DNA of 19,743 nt from an uncultured Christensenellaceae bacterium (GCA_910588645.1 CAJUOY010000022.1:1-19743); one strand, 5' to 3'; positions 12,530-19,359 are shown, counted from the first letter of the stretch. Program-made: numbers and translations. The notes: generated by a model from the sequence alone, not told the origin.

Positions 12530-13891
12530 ATGTTTGAAACAATAAAAAATTGTTTTAAGGTAAAGGAAATAAGAAAGAAGATCTGGATAACCCTCCTTCT
12601 TCTGCTTGCATTCCGTTTGGGATGTTACATTCCCGTTCCGGGAATTGATCCCGCGCAGTTTACCAAGACGATAAGCGAAAACAGTTTCCTTAACATAATG
12701 TCGTCCATCACCGGCGGATCGCTGCTTAACGCCACGTTGTTTGCATTGGGTATAAGCCCGTACATCAACGCGTCGATTATAATTCAGCTTCTGACGGCAG
12801 GTATTCCCGCGCTTGAAAGACTTCAGAAACAGGGCGAAGACGGAAGAAAGAAGATTGCTCAGATCACCCGTTACGTGACGATAGCTCTCGCGGTTGCGCA
12901 GGCAGTCGGCATTATCGTAAACTTCGGCGTTCAGGGCGAAGCGCTTCGTCTGTCCGTATTCGGTTATTTCGAAAACGGCACGGGCTTCGTATCCAAAACC
13001 GCGGCTACGTGGATTGCGGGCATATTCCTTACCGTCGTATACACGGGCGGCGCAATGCTCGTAATGTGGATCGGTGAAAGAATTACCGAGTACGGTATTT
13101 CCAACGGTATTTCCCTTATAATCTTCACGGGTATTATTTCCACCGCCGGTCTCACCATTATAGCTAACCTTATAGCAGGTTTCAGCGGCGAGTATGCAAG
13201 ATTCTGGGAAATCCTCGGCTTCATACTGTTGTCTATAGTTGAGTTTACGGCTATCGTAACGGTAGACTTGTCCGAAAGACGTATTCCCGTCCAGTATGCT
13301 AAACAGGTTAAGGGCAGAAAGATGTACGGCGGCCAGTCCTCCGTAATTCCCATAAGAATTGCAGGCTCGGGCGTTATGCCTCTCATCTTCGCGTTTGCGC
13401 TTATTTCTATGCCTCAGATGATCATAAGCTTGTTCTGGCCCGGAAGCGATGCCGAAGACGGCATTGCACAGTGGTTCTCAGGTCAGGGTGCGTGGTACGG
13501 ACAGCTCATCTATATGCTCGCGCTTTGCTTGCTCATCTTCGGATTTGCATTCTTCTATGCGTCGATGCAGTTTAATCCCGAAGACGTATCCAAGACAATA
13601 CAGCAGAACGGCGGCTTTATTCAGGGTATTCGCCCCGGCAAGCCCACTTCCGATTATTTGAAGAGAATTTCCAACAGAATTACGCTCTTCGGCGCGATTT
13701 ATCTCTCGCTGGTAGCGTTTATTCCTTCGATACTCTCTATGGTGCTTGCGGGACTCAACGTCGAAAACCTGTCGCTGCTTTCGGTATTCTCTACAACGGG
13801 TATCCTGATCGTAGTTTCGGTTGCTTTGGAACTTGACAAGCAGTTGGAAAGCCAGCTTATGATGAAAAATTATAAGGGCTTCCTTAAATAA
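12530..13891 (+). CDS. secY: Protein translocase subunit SecY
   Basis: A 453-residue membrane protein with ten expected transmembrane helices, forming the channel of the Sec translocon with SecE and SecG. TM1 lies near 19-36, followed by the CYIPVPGID motif. ISPYINASIIIQLL (75-88) is the TM2 signature. ERRIPVQYAKQVKGRK followed by GGQS (267-270) marks the cytosolic C4 loop and the start of the next helix pair. The C terminus, QLMMKNYKGFLK, is conserved. The ATG has a weak binding site (AAGTAGG), which may hold expression below that of the ribosomal proteins. Confidence 0.98.
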   Translation: MFETIKNCFKVKEIRKKIWITLLLLLAFRLGCYIPVPGIDPAQFTKTISENSFLNIMSSITGGSLLNATLFALGISPYINASIIIQLLTAGIPALERLQKQGEDGRKKIAQITRYVTIALAVAQAVGIIVNFGVQGEALRLSVFGYFENGTGFVSKTAATWIAGIFLTVVYTGGAMLVMWIGERITEYGISNGISLIIFTGIISTAGLTIIANLIAGFSGEYARFWEILGFILLSIVEFTAIVTVDLSERRIPVQYAKQVKGRKMYGGQSSVIPIRIAGSGVMPLIFAFALISMPQMIISLFWPGSDAEDGIAQWFSGQGAWYGQLIYMLALCLLIFGFAFFYASMQFNPEDVSKTIQQNGGFIQGIRPGKPTSDYLKRISNRITLFGAIYLSLVAFIPSILSMVLAGLNVENLSLLSVFSTTGILIVVSVALELDKQLESQLMMKNYKGFLK

Positions 13892-13901
13892 AAAACAACC
13901 G

Positions 13902-13926
13902 CAGTCCGGAACGCGGTTCCGGACTG
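13902..13926 (+). promoter_or_regulatory. Strong hairpin after secY
   Basis: CAGTCCGGAAC and GTTCCGGACTG form a perfect 11-bp stem around GCG, starting 10 bases after the secY stop. It is followed by TCTAAAAATTTT, which is not a continuous U-tract, so it is at best a weak terminator. It may protect the upstream mRNA 3' end or set the ratio between secY and adk. Confidence 0.5.
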
Positions 13927-13940
13927 TCTAAAAATTTTCG

Positions 13941-13946
13941 TATAAT
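13941..13946 (+). promoter_or_regulatory. Possible internal -10 box before adk
   Basis: A perfect TATAAT lies 17 bases before the adk start. No good -35 is found 16-18 bases upstream; that position falls inside the hairpin arm, reading TTCCGG. AGAGAG between it and the ATG serves as the ribosome binding site. It may be a weak promoter or coincidence. Confidence 0.25.
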
Positions 13947-13963
13947 TCAAAGAGAGAATTTCA

Positions 13964-14584
13964 ATGAACATAATTCTTTTGGGCGCTCCCGGAGCGGGCA
14001 AAGGCACTCAGGCAAGTAAAATTGCGGAGCACTACGGCATACTTCATATTTCTACGGGCGACATCTTCCGCGCCAACATCAAGGGCGGTACGGAAATAGG
14101 CAAACTGGCTAAGTCGTATATCGACGCAGGCAAGCTTGTTCCCGACGAAGTCACCTGCGATATCGTAAAGGACAGACTGACCTGGGAGGACGCAAAATCG
14201 GGCTATATGCTCGACGGTTTCCCCCGCAACCTGTTTCAGGCCGAACAGCTCGATACTTTTGCTAAAGTAGATCTTTGTCTCAATATCGACGTTGACGAAG
14301 CTCTTCTTATGGACAGAATTTGCGGCAGACGCGTTTGCTCTTGCGGAGAAAGTTACCACATTTCGACGCTCAACGGAGCTACAACCTGCGCAAAGTGCGG
14401 CGGCGAGCTCTACCAGCGCGCGGACGATAATCCCGAAACGGTTAAGACTCGTCTCGATACTTACAACACGCAGACGGCGCCCCTAATCGATTTTTATAAA
14501 AAGCAGGGCAAGCTGCAATCCGTAACCAGCGGAGAGGGTTCGCCCGACGAAGTTTTCGAACAGATCAAAAAAATTCTGGGCTGA
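13964..14584 (+). CDS. adk: Adenylate kinase with zinc-type LID
   Basis: Interconverts ATP and AMP with two ADP. This 206-residue enzyme has the P-loop GAPGAGKGT (7-15), the AMP-site TGDIFR (31-36) and DGFPRN (84-89), and a long LID ending in YQRADDNPETV. The LID is of the zinc type but shortened. Where Bacillus enzymes have CxxC, this one has C125-S-C127, with an additional Cys at 120. The second pair is C142/C145. The linker between the knuckles is also shorter, so the protein is about 10 residues below the usual 215-217. Catalytic Arg and Lys motifs remain, so activity is expected. It is followed by map after only two bases. Confidence 0.97.
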   Translation: MNIILLGAPGAGKGTQASKIAEHYGILHISTGDIFRANIKGGTEIGKLAKSYIDAGKLVPDEVTCDIVKDRLTWEDAKSGYMLDGFPRNLFQAEQLDTFAKVDLCLNIDVDEALLMDRICGRRVCSCGESYHISTLNGATTCAKCGGELYQRADDNPETVKTRLDTYNTQTAPLIDFYKKQGKLQSVTSGEGSPDEVFEQIKKILG

Positions 14585-14586
14585 TA

Positions 14587-15333
14587 ATGATTACTATAAA
14601 GAGTGAAGAGGAAATAGCGTTAATGCGCGAAAGTTGCCGCATAGCAAGGGATACTCTTGATTACGTAGGCAAGAATATCCGCGCGGGAATGACAACAAAG
14701 GAAGTGGACGAGCTTGTATATAAGTATATAACTTCCTGCGGCGCCGTTCCTTCCGAACTCGGCTACGAGGGTTATCCCGCAAGTTCGTGCGTTTCGGTAA
14801 ACGAGGTTGTCGTTCACGGCATTCCTTCCGACAGAGTGATCCTCGACGGCGATATAGTCAGCGTAGACATTGTTGCGGAGAAAAACGGTTTTCACGGCGA
14901 CGCGGCGAGGACTTATCTCATCGGAAACGTATCCGAAGAGAAGAGGAAACTGGTCAAAGTTACCGAGGAATGTTTTTTCAAGGCAATCGAAGGCTTGCAG
15001 GCGGGAGTTCCGCTCTATAACATAGGTAACGCAGTCCAGACTCACGCGGAGGCCAACGGCTACGGCGTCGTAAGGGCGCTTACCGGCCACGGTATAGGTC
15101 GCAGCATGCATGAGGATCCTGCAGTTCCCAATTACGGGAAGCGCGGAACAGGTATGCGGTTGAGAGCGGGAATGACTATCTGTATTGAGCCGATGATAAA
15201 TATGGGCACTTTTAAAGTCTGTATGAAAAATTCCGACGGCTGGACTGTGGTCACAGCGGACGGCAAGCCGGCAGCTCATTATGAGAATACCGTCCTTATT
15301 AAGGAGGACGGAGTGGAAATACTTACTCTTTAA
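14587..15333 (+). CDS. map: Methionine aminopeptidase, type I
   Basis: Removes the initiator methionine from nascent proteins at the ribosomal exit. This 248-residue protein has every metal ligand of the family: D94, D105, H168, E201 and E233. The substrate-site H77 lies in VVVHGIP, and ALTGHGIGR carries H168. It lacks the N-terminal zinc extension of eukaryotic and some actinobacterial forms. The start is two bases after the adk TGA, so translation is coupled. Placement next to adk, the KOW gene and infA is the Firmicutes pattern. Confidence 0.98.
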   Translation: MITIKSEEEIALMRESCRIARDTLDYVGKNIRAGMTTKEVDELVYKYITSCGAVPSELGYEGYPASSCVSVNEVVVHGIPSDRVILDGDIVSVDIVAEKNGFHGDAARTYLIGNVSEEKRKLVKVTEECFFKAIEGLQAGVPLYNIGNAVQTHAEANGYGVVRALTGHGIGRSMHEDPAVPNYGKRGTGMRLRAGMTICIEPMINMGTFKVCMKNSDGWTVVTADGKPAAHYENTVLIKEDGVEILTL

Positions 15334-15342
15334 GGGCAATAT

Positions 15343-15654
15343 ATGAAAATAAATGATCCTGAAACGGGCGGCATATGTCAAAGTTTGCAGGGCAGGGATA
15401 AAGGCAGATATTACCTTATAGTCGGCGTAGACGAAAAGGGATCGGTGCTTGTAACCGACGGCAACTTCAAGAAACTTGCTTCGCCCAAGAAAAAAAATCC
15501 GAGACATCTGCGTTTCTTGCCATTGAAGGCGGAAAGCATAGCTTCAAAGCTTTTGAAGGGCGAGCGCGTGTTCGATACGGAAATTTATTCCGCGCTTAAA
15601 AGTTATAATTATCCCAAACCCGCCGAGGAGACTTCGGACGGGGAGAATAAATAA
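15343..15654 (+). CDS. KOW-domain RNA-binding protein (L14e-like)
   Basis: A 103-residue protein whose first half holds a KOW-type segment (GRDKGRYYLIVGVDEKGSVLV wrapped around residues 17-37), then a basic stretch PKKKNPRHLRF and an acidic end. Firmicutes commonly carry such a gene between map and infA; B. subtilis calls its copy ybzG. The fold resembles eukaryotic and archaeal L14e/L27e, which suggests RNA or ribosome binding. No specific role is established. The ribosome binding site (AAGGGC) is weaker than those of its neighbours. Confidence 0.88.
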   Translation: MKINDPETGGICQSLQGRDKGRYYLIVGVDEKGSVLVTDGNFKKLASPKKKNPRHLRFLPLKAESIASKLLKGERVFDTEIYSALKSYNYPKPAEETSDGENK

Positions 15655-15669
15655 AAAGAGGTATCTTTA

Positions 15670-15891
15670 ATGTCCAAAGACGACGTTATTGAAACGGAAG
15701 GCAAGGTAGTAGAATGCCTGCCCAACGCAAATTTTAAGGTAAAACTGTCAAACGGTCACGTCATCACGGCTTACATTTCAGGCAAACTCCGCCTCAATTA
15801 TATCAGAATAATCGAAGGCGATAACGTAAAACTCGAAATCAGCCCTTACGATCTTACCAAGGGCAGAATTATCTGGCGTTCAAAGAACTGA
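15670..15891 (+). CDS. infA: Translation initiation factor IF-1
   Basis: A 73-residue single OB-fold protein, one residue above the usual 72. It has the typical start MSKDDVIETEGKVVECLPNA and the end SPYDLTKGRIIWRSKN. IF-1 occupies the 30S A site during initiation and steers IF-2 and IF-3. AGAGG precedes the ATG. A strong hairpin lies after the TGA. Confidence 0.98.
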   Translation: MSKDDVIETEGKVVECLPNANFKVKLSNGHVITAYISGKLRLNYIRIIEGDNVKLEISPYDLTKGRIIWRSKN

Positions 15892-15914
15892 TAAAGATGC
15901 AATTTTAACTCGAA

Positions 15915-15929
15915 CGGGGCGTCGCCCCG
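15915..15929 (+). promoter_or_regulatory. Compact GC hairpin before rpmJ
   Basis: CGGGGC and GCCCCG form a 6-bp stem around GTC, 23 bases after the infA stop and just before AAGGAG of rpmJ. The sequence after it, GATTTAAGG, is not a U-tract. It may stabilise the infA 3' end or keep the rpmJ start region open. Confidence 0.45.
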
Positions 15930-15947
15930 GATTTAAGGAGATTTATT

Positions 15948-16064
15948 ATGAAAGTTAGACCTTCCGTAAAACCTATGTGCGACAAGTGCAAGGTTATCAA
16001 AAGAAACGGCAAAGTTATGGTTATTTGCTCTAAAAACAAGAGCCACAAACAGCGTCAGGGTTAA
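15948..16064 (+). CDS. rpmJ: 50S ribosomal protein L36
   Basis: A 38-residue L36 too short for most ORF screens. It begins MKVRPSVKPMCDKCKVIK and ends HKQRQG. It is the zinc-binding (C+) type, with ligands C11, C14, C27 and H33. Canonical L36 has 37 residues and C-x4-H for the last pair; this one has C-x5-H because of one extra residue in SKNKS. L36 lies near the base of the L7/L12 stalk. AAGGAG precedes the ATG by 8 bases. It ends the spc part of the cluster. Confidence 0.96.
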   Translation: MKVRPSVKPMCDKCKVIKRNGKVMVICSKNKSHKQRQG

Positions 16065-16067
16065 TCG

Positions 16068-16129
16068 CCCTCGCGTATTCTTCCGTCGCAGTGGGCGGAA
16101 GTTCCTTGCGCCCTTTTCGGGTGCGAGGG
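16068..16129 (+). promoter_or_regulatory. Three-way junction RNA after rpmJ
   Basis: CCCTCGC (16068-16074) pairs with GCGAGGG (16123-16129). It encloses one hairpin of CTTCCG (16080-16085) with CGGAAG (16096-16101), and another of GCCC (16110-16113) with GGGT (16119-16122), which could lengthen at the expense of the closing stem. No U-tract follows, so it does not look like an intrinsic terminator. It begins four bases after the stop and may mark the 3' end of the spc transcript or a processing site. Confidence 0.5.
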
Positions 16130-16208
16130 AATTATCGTAAATAACTCAAAAACGGATAATAAACGTCAAATTATTTAACGATATATTACAAATGCGGATA
16201 AAAAATAA

Positions 16209-16237
16209 TTGCAAACCTTGTGCGTTTGTGCTATAAT
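16209..16237 (+). promoter_or_regulatory. Promoter of the alpha operon
   Basis: TTGCAA (16209-16214, four of six matches) and a perfect TATAAT (16232-16237) are separated by 17 bases. The -10 is preceded by TGC, the extended form TGnTATAAT. Predicted start near 16244. This allows rpsM-rpsK-rpsD-rpoA-rplQ to be transcribed separately from the S10-spc run. Confidence 0.8.
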
Positions 16238-16243
16238 AAATGT

Positions 16244-16431
16244 CAGCATTTTTGTAAAATGTCCCTTTACGGCGTTTTCGTAAGAGTTTTAAGCTTAAAA
16301 ATAATACATTTCGTGAAAAAAATCACGTTCCGCATAAATTTTCCGCTCACATTCCGAAATTCTGAGCGGGAGTTTAGTGCGGTTAATATACATTTCAATC
16401 ATTTATAAATTAACGGAGGAAATAAATCAAA
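16244..16431 (+). promoter_or_regulatory. Structured 5' leader of the alpha operon
   Basis: A leader of about 188 nt. Three small stems come first: TTACG with CGTAA (16267-16271 and 16279-16283), a 14-base palindrome TTTTAAGCTTAAAA (16287-16300), and CGTGA with TCACG (16312-16316 and 16323-16327). The main element spans 16330-16382. CCGCA-TAAA pairs with TTTA-G-TGCGG (one bulged G). Above an internal loop, CCGCTCA (16343-16349) pairs with TGAGCGG (16363-16369) around a 13-base loop. Then GGAGGA lies 11 bases before the rpsM ATG. S4 controls the alpha operon in E. coli through a leader pseudoknot, and rpsD is in this operon too, but the fold is different. Control by S4 is inference. Confidence 0.55.
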
Positions 16432-16806
16432 ATGGCACGTATTGCCGGTGTAGATTTACCCAGAGAAAAGAGAGTCGAAATCGGACTCACCTATATCTAC
16501 GGTATCGGTCTCAAAACCTCCCAGAAAATCCTTGCGGAAACGGGCGTTGATCCCGATACGCGCGTAAAGGATCTGGACGAGCAGACCGTATCCAAATTAA
16601 GAGAATATATCGACCACAATCTCAGAGTGGAAGGCGAACTTCGCACGGAAGTATCGCTCAATATCAAGCGCCTTATGGAAATAGGCTGCTATCGCGGAAT
16701 TCGTCACAGAAAGGGCCTGCCCGTACGCGGTCAGTCCAGCAAGACCAACGCGAGAACAAGGAAGGGCCCCCGTCGCACCGTTGCGAAGAAGAAGGGCGCT
16801 AAATAA
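16432..16806 (+). CDS. rpsM: 30S ribosomal protein S13
   Basis: A 124-residue S13 starting MARIAGVDLPREKRVEIGLT. The helix-two-turn-helix region has IYGIGLKTSQKIL. The basic tail RGQSSKTNARTRKGPRRT reaches the P-site tRNA. S13 bridges to the 50S subunit. It is the first gene behind the alpha promoter. TAAGGAG links its stop to rpsK. Confidence 0.99.
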   Translation: MARIAGVDLPREKRVEIGLTYIYGIGLKTSQKILAETGVDPDTRVKDLDEQTVSKLREYIDHNLRVEGELRTEVSLNIKRLMEIGCYRGIRHRKGLPVRGQSSKTNARTRKGPRRTVAKKKGAK

Positions 16807-16819
16807 GGAGAACTGAAAA

Positions 16820-17218
16820 ATGGCAGCACAGAAAAGACAGACAACTACAAGAAAGCGCAGAGAGCTTAAAAAGGTTGACAGAGGTCAGGTGCATATTCAG
16901 TCCTCTTTCAACAATACGCTTGTAACCGTTACCGATTTGCAGGGTAACGCGCTCAGCTGGTCGTCGGCGGGCAGTCTCGGCTTCAAGGGCTCGAGAAAGG
17001 GCACCCCGTACGCGGCTCAGCAGGCTACGGAAACGGCTGTTAAGGCCGCTAAGGAACACGGACTCCGTTATGCCGAGGTTTACGTGAAGGGCCCCGGTTC
17101 GGGCAGAGAGTCGGCTATCCGCGCGATAGGCGCGTGCGACGTCGAAATCACTATGATAACGGACGTTTCACCTATTCCCCACAACGGATGCAGGCCTCCC
17201 AAGCGCCGCAGAGTATAA
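16820..17218 (+). CDS. rpsK: 30S ribosomal protein S11
   Basis: A 132-residue S11 with the family core VHIQSSFNNTLVTVTDLQGN and the C-terminal DVSPIPHNGCRPPKRRRV. S11 lies on the 30S platform by the mRNA exit and E site. The first 20 residues are basic. Stop and SD are fused with rpsD (TAAGGAG). Confidence 0.99.
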   Translation: MAAQKRQTTTRKRRELKKVDRGQVHIQSSFNNTLVTVTDLQGNALSWSSAGSLGFKGSRKGTPYAAQQATETAVKAAKEHGLRYAEVYVKGPGSGRESAIRAIGACDVEITMITDVSPIPHNGCRPPKRRRV

Positions 17219-17232
17219 GGAGATAATCGAGA

Positions 17233-17862
17233 ATGGCAACTTATAGAGAAGCAAAATGCCGCCTTTGCAGAAGAGAGGGCGGAAAGCTGTTTTTAAAAGG
17301 CGATAAATGTTACAACGGCAAATGCCCGTTTGAGAAGAGACCTGTAGCGCCCGGCGCGCACGGACTTGCCGCAGCAAGAAAGAAAGTCTCCGAATACGGA
17401 AAGCAGCTTCGTGAGAAACAGAAGGTTAAGAGAATTTACGGCGTTCAGGAAGGCCAGTTCCGCGCTTGCTATGAAAAGGCCGACAGAATGAAGGGCATCA
17501 CCGGTGAAAATATGCTTTCACTGTTGGAACGCAGACTTGACAACGTAATTTACCGTATGGGCGTAGGCGTCAGCCGCTCGCAGGCCCGTCAGCTCGTAAA
17601 CCACGGACACTTCCTGGTAAACGGCAAAAAGGTCAACATTCCTTCCTTTGTAGTCAAAGTAGGAGATATTATTACAGTCAAAGAGAGCAAGACCTCGAAC
17701 AAGTATTTCGAGGAACTCAAATCCGCAAAGGGCGGCGCAACCCCCAAGTGGCTTGAATTCGACGTCGAAAAATTACAGGGAAAAATTTTGGCTCTTCCTG
17801 CAAGAGAAGATATTGACAGTCAGATTGCTGAGCATATGATTGTCGAGCTGTACTCCAAGTAA
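17233..17862 (+). CDS. rpsD: 30S ribosomal protein S4, zinc type
   Basis: A 209-residue S4. The N terminus keeps the zinc knuckle with C9, C12, C26 and C31 (C+ form). The S4 RNA-binding domain has ENMLSLLERRLDNVIYRMG and SRSQARQLVNHGHFLVNGKK near 96-137. S4 starts 30S assembly and in bacteria also acts as an antitermination factor and repressor of its own operon. Its place between rpsK and rpoA matches E. coli and many Clostridia, but not B. subtilis, where rpsD is elsewhere. Confidence 0.98.
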   Translation: MATYREAKCRLCRREGGKLFLKGDKCYNGKCPFEKRPVAPGAHGLAAARKKVSEYGKQLREKQKVKRIYGVQEGQFRACYEKADRMKGITGENMLSLLERRLDNVIYRMGVGVSRSQARQLVNHGHFLVNGKKVNIPSFVVKVGDIITVKESKTSNKYFEELKSAKGGATPKWLEFDVEKLQGKILALPAREDIDSQIAEHMIVELYSK

Positions 17863-17888
17863 AATTCGAATAAAAAGGAGGAAGTTTT

Positions 17889-18842
17889 ATGATCGAAATG
17901 GATATGCCCAAAATCGAAGTCGAAGAAAGCGACGACAGAGCTTATGCGAAGGTCGTTGTAGATCCGCTCGAAAAGGGTTTCGGTCTTACGATAGGCAACT
18001 GCCTTAGAAGAATACTCTTGTCTGCTCTCCCCGGAGCGGCGGCACAGGGGATAAGATTTTTGGACGGCAGTGTCAAACACGAATTCTCGGCGATCAACGG
18101 CGTCAAGGAAGACGTAACCGAAATTATTCTCAACATAAAGTCGCTCGCTATCAAGACGGCTATTACGGACAGCGATTATATAAAGGTCGTTCACCTCTAT
18201 AAAGAGGGCCCTTGCGAAGTCAAGGCAAGCGACATATCCGACGATGCCGAAATAGAAGTCATCAACGGCGATCAGCACATATGCACGGTTGACGAGGGCG
18301 GCAAGATCGATATGGAAATAACCATCGGCCGCGGCAGAGGTTATAAGGCTGCGGATCATACCCGCACCGAACTCATCGACTATATTCCCGTCGACAGTAT
18401 TTATACGCCTGTTAAAAAGGTGAACTACTCGGTTGAAAATACCCGCGTCGGTCAGAATACCGACTACGACAAACTTACTTTGGAAGTTTGGACAAACGGT
18501 GCTTTCAGCGCAAAAGAAATAGTATCCCTTGCGGCTAAAATTATGCAGGATCACATCTCGTTGTTCGTAGATTTGTCGGATACGATCAAAGGTCTCGATA
18601 TCCTCGTTAAAAACGAGGACGATAAGCAAGCCAAAATTTTGGCAATGGCTATCGAAGATATGGACCTTTCGGTACGTTCCTACAACTGTCTCAAACGCGC
18701 GAATATTCATACCGTGGAAGACCTTACGAGAAAGACGGAAGAAGAAATGCTCAAGGTAAGGAACCTCGGCAGAAAGTCGCTTGACGAAGTTATTTTAAAG
18801 CTTAACTCGTACGGACTTTCATTATCAAACAAGGAGGATTAA
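17889..18842 (+). CDS. rpoA: DNA-directed RNA polymerase subunit alpha
   Basis: A 317-residue alpha subunit, normal length. The N-terminal domain (1 to about 230) has FGLTIGNCLRRILLSALPGAA near 31-51, used for dimerisation and beta binding. After a linker, the C-terminal domain (from about 255) has LSVRSYNCLKRANIHTVEDL and VRNLGRKSLDEVILKL, which contact UP elements and activators. AAGGAGG precedes the start. In this genome the A-tract DNA before rpsJ is a plausible partner of that domain. Confidence 0.99.
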   Translation: MIEMDMPKIEVEESDDRAYAKVVVDPLEKGFGLTIGNCLRRILLSALPGAAAQGIRFLDGSVKHEFSAINGVKEDVTEIILNIKSLAIKTAITDSDYIKVVHLYKEGPCEVKASDISDDAEIEVINGDQHICTVDEGGKIDMEITIGRGRGYKAADHTRTELIDYIPVDSIYTPVKKVNYSVENTRVGQNTDYDKLTLEVWTNGAFSAKEIVSLAAKIMQDHISLFVDLSDTIKGLDILVKNEDDKQAKILAMAIEDMDLSVRSYNCLKRANIHTVEDLTRKTEEEMLKVRNLGRKSLDEVILKLNSYGLSLSNKED

Positions 18843-18845
18843 AAA

Positions 18846-19352
18846 ATGCCCGGCAAATTGGGAAGAACGGCAGAGCAGAGACAAGCTCTTTTAAGAAATC
18901 AGGCGTCCGAGCTTTTGTGGTACGGAAAAATCACCACCACCAAGGCCAAGGCCAAAGAATTACAATCCTACGTTGAAAAAATTATAACGAAGGCTATAAG
19001 AGTTTACGACGACAACATCGAGTTTGACGTCGTATCCACCGATAAAAAGGGAAAGGAAGTTACCTCCAAAAGCGTCAAGGACAGCCCCAAAAAGCTTGCG
19101 GTACGCCGTCAGCTTATAGGTAAACTCCGTGACCTTCAGGAAGTTAAACCTTTCAATGAAAAGAAGTCTGAATTCAAGGCGAGAACTGCCGATATTCAGC
19201 ACCCTCTTATGGAAAAGCTTTTCAACGAAATCGCGCCCAAGTACGCTCAGCGCGCGGAAGAACTGGGACAGGGCGGCGGATACACCCGTATCTACACTTT
19301 GGGACAGCGTCGCGGCGACGGTGCGGAAGAAGCTATAATCGAATTGGTATAA
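18846..19352 (+). CDS. rplQ: 50S ribosomal protein L17, enlarged
   Basis: L17 lines the exit tunnel surface near L22 and L32. This copy has 168 residues against the usual 115-125. The start (KLGRTAEQRQALLRNQAS) and the end (GGGYTRIYTLGQRRGDGAEEAIIELV) are canonical. Compared with B. subtilis L17, about 29 residues are added between EKIITKA and the VRRQ motif (roughly 51-82), and about 20 more before EKLFNEIAP (roughly 98-120). Codon use matches neighbouring genes and the frame is open, so it is a genuine insertion. AAGGAGG lies within the last codons of rpoA. An intrinsic terminator follows. Confidence 0.97.
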   Translation: MPGKLGRTAEQRQALLRNQASELLWYGKITTTKAKAKELQSYVEKIITKAIRVYDDNIEFDVVSTDKKGKEVTSKSVKDSPKKLAVRRQLIGKLRDLQEVKPFNEKKSEFKARTADIQHPLMEKLFNEIAPKYAQRAEELGQGGGYTRIYTLGQRRGDGAEEAIIELV

Positions 19353-19359
19353 TTCAATT

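Noticed and set aside
17820..18710. A 296-codon minus-strand reading frame across rpoA
   Set aside because: It is antisense to rpoA, and similar long antisense frames occur opposite map and rpsC, as expected from the codon use of this genome.
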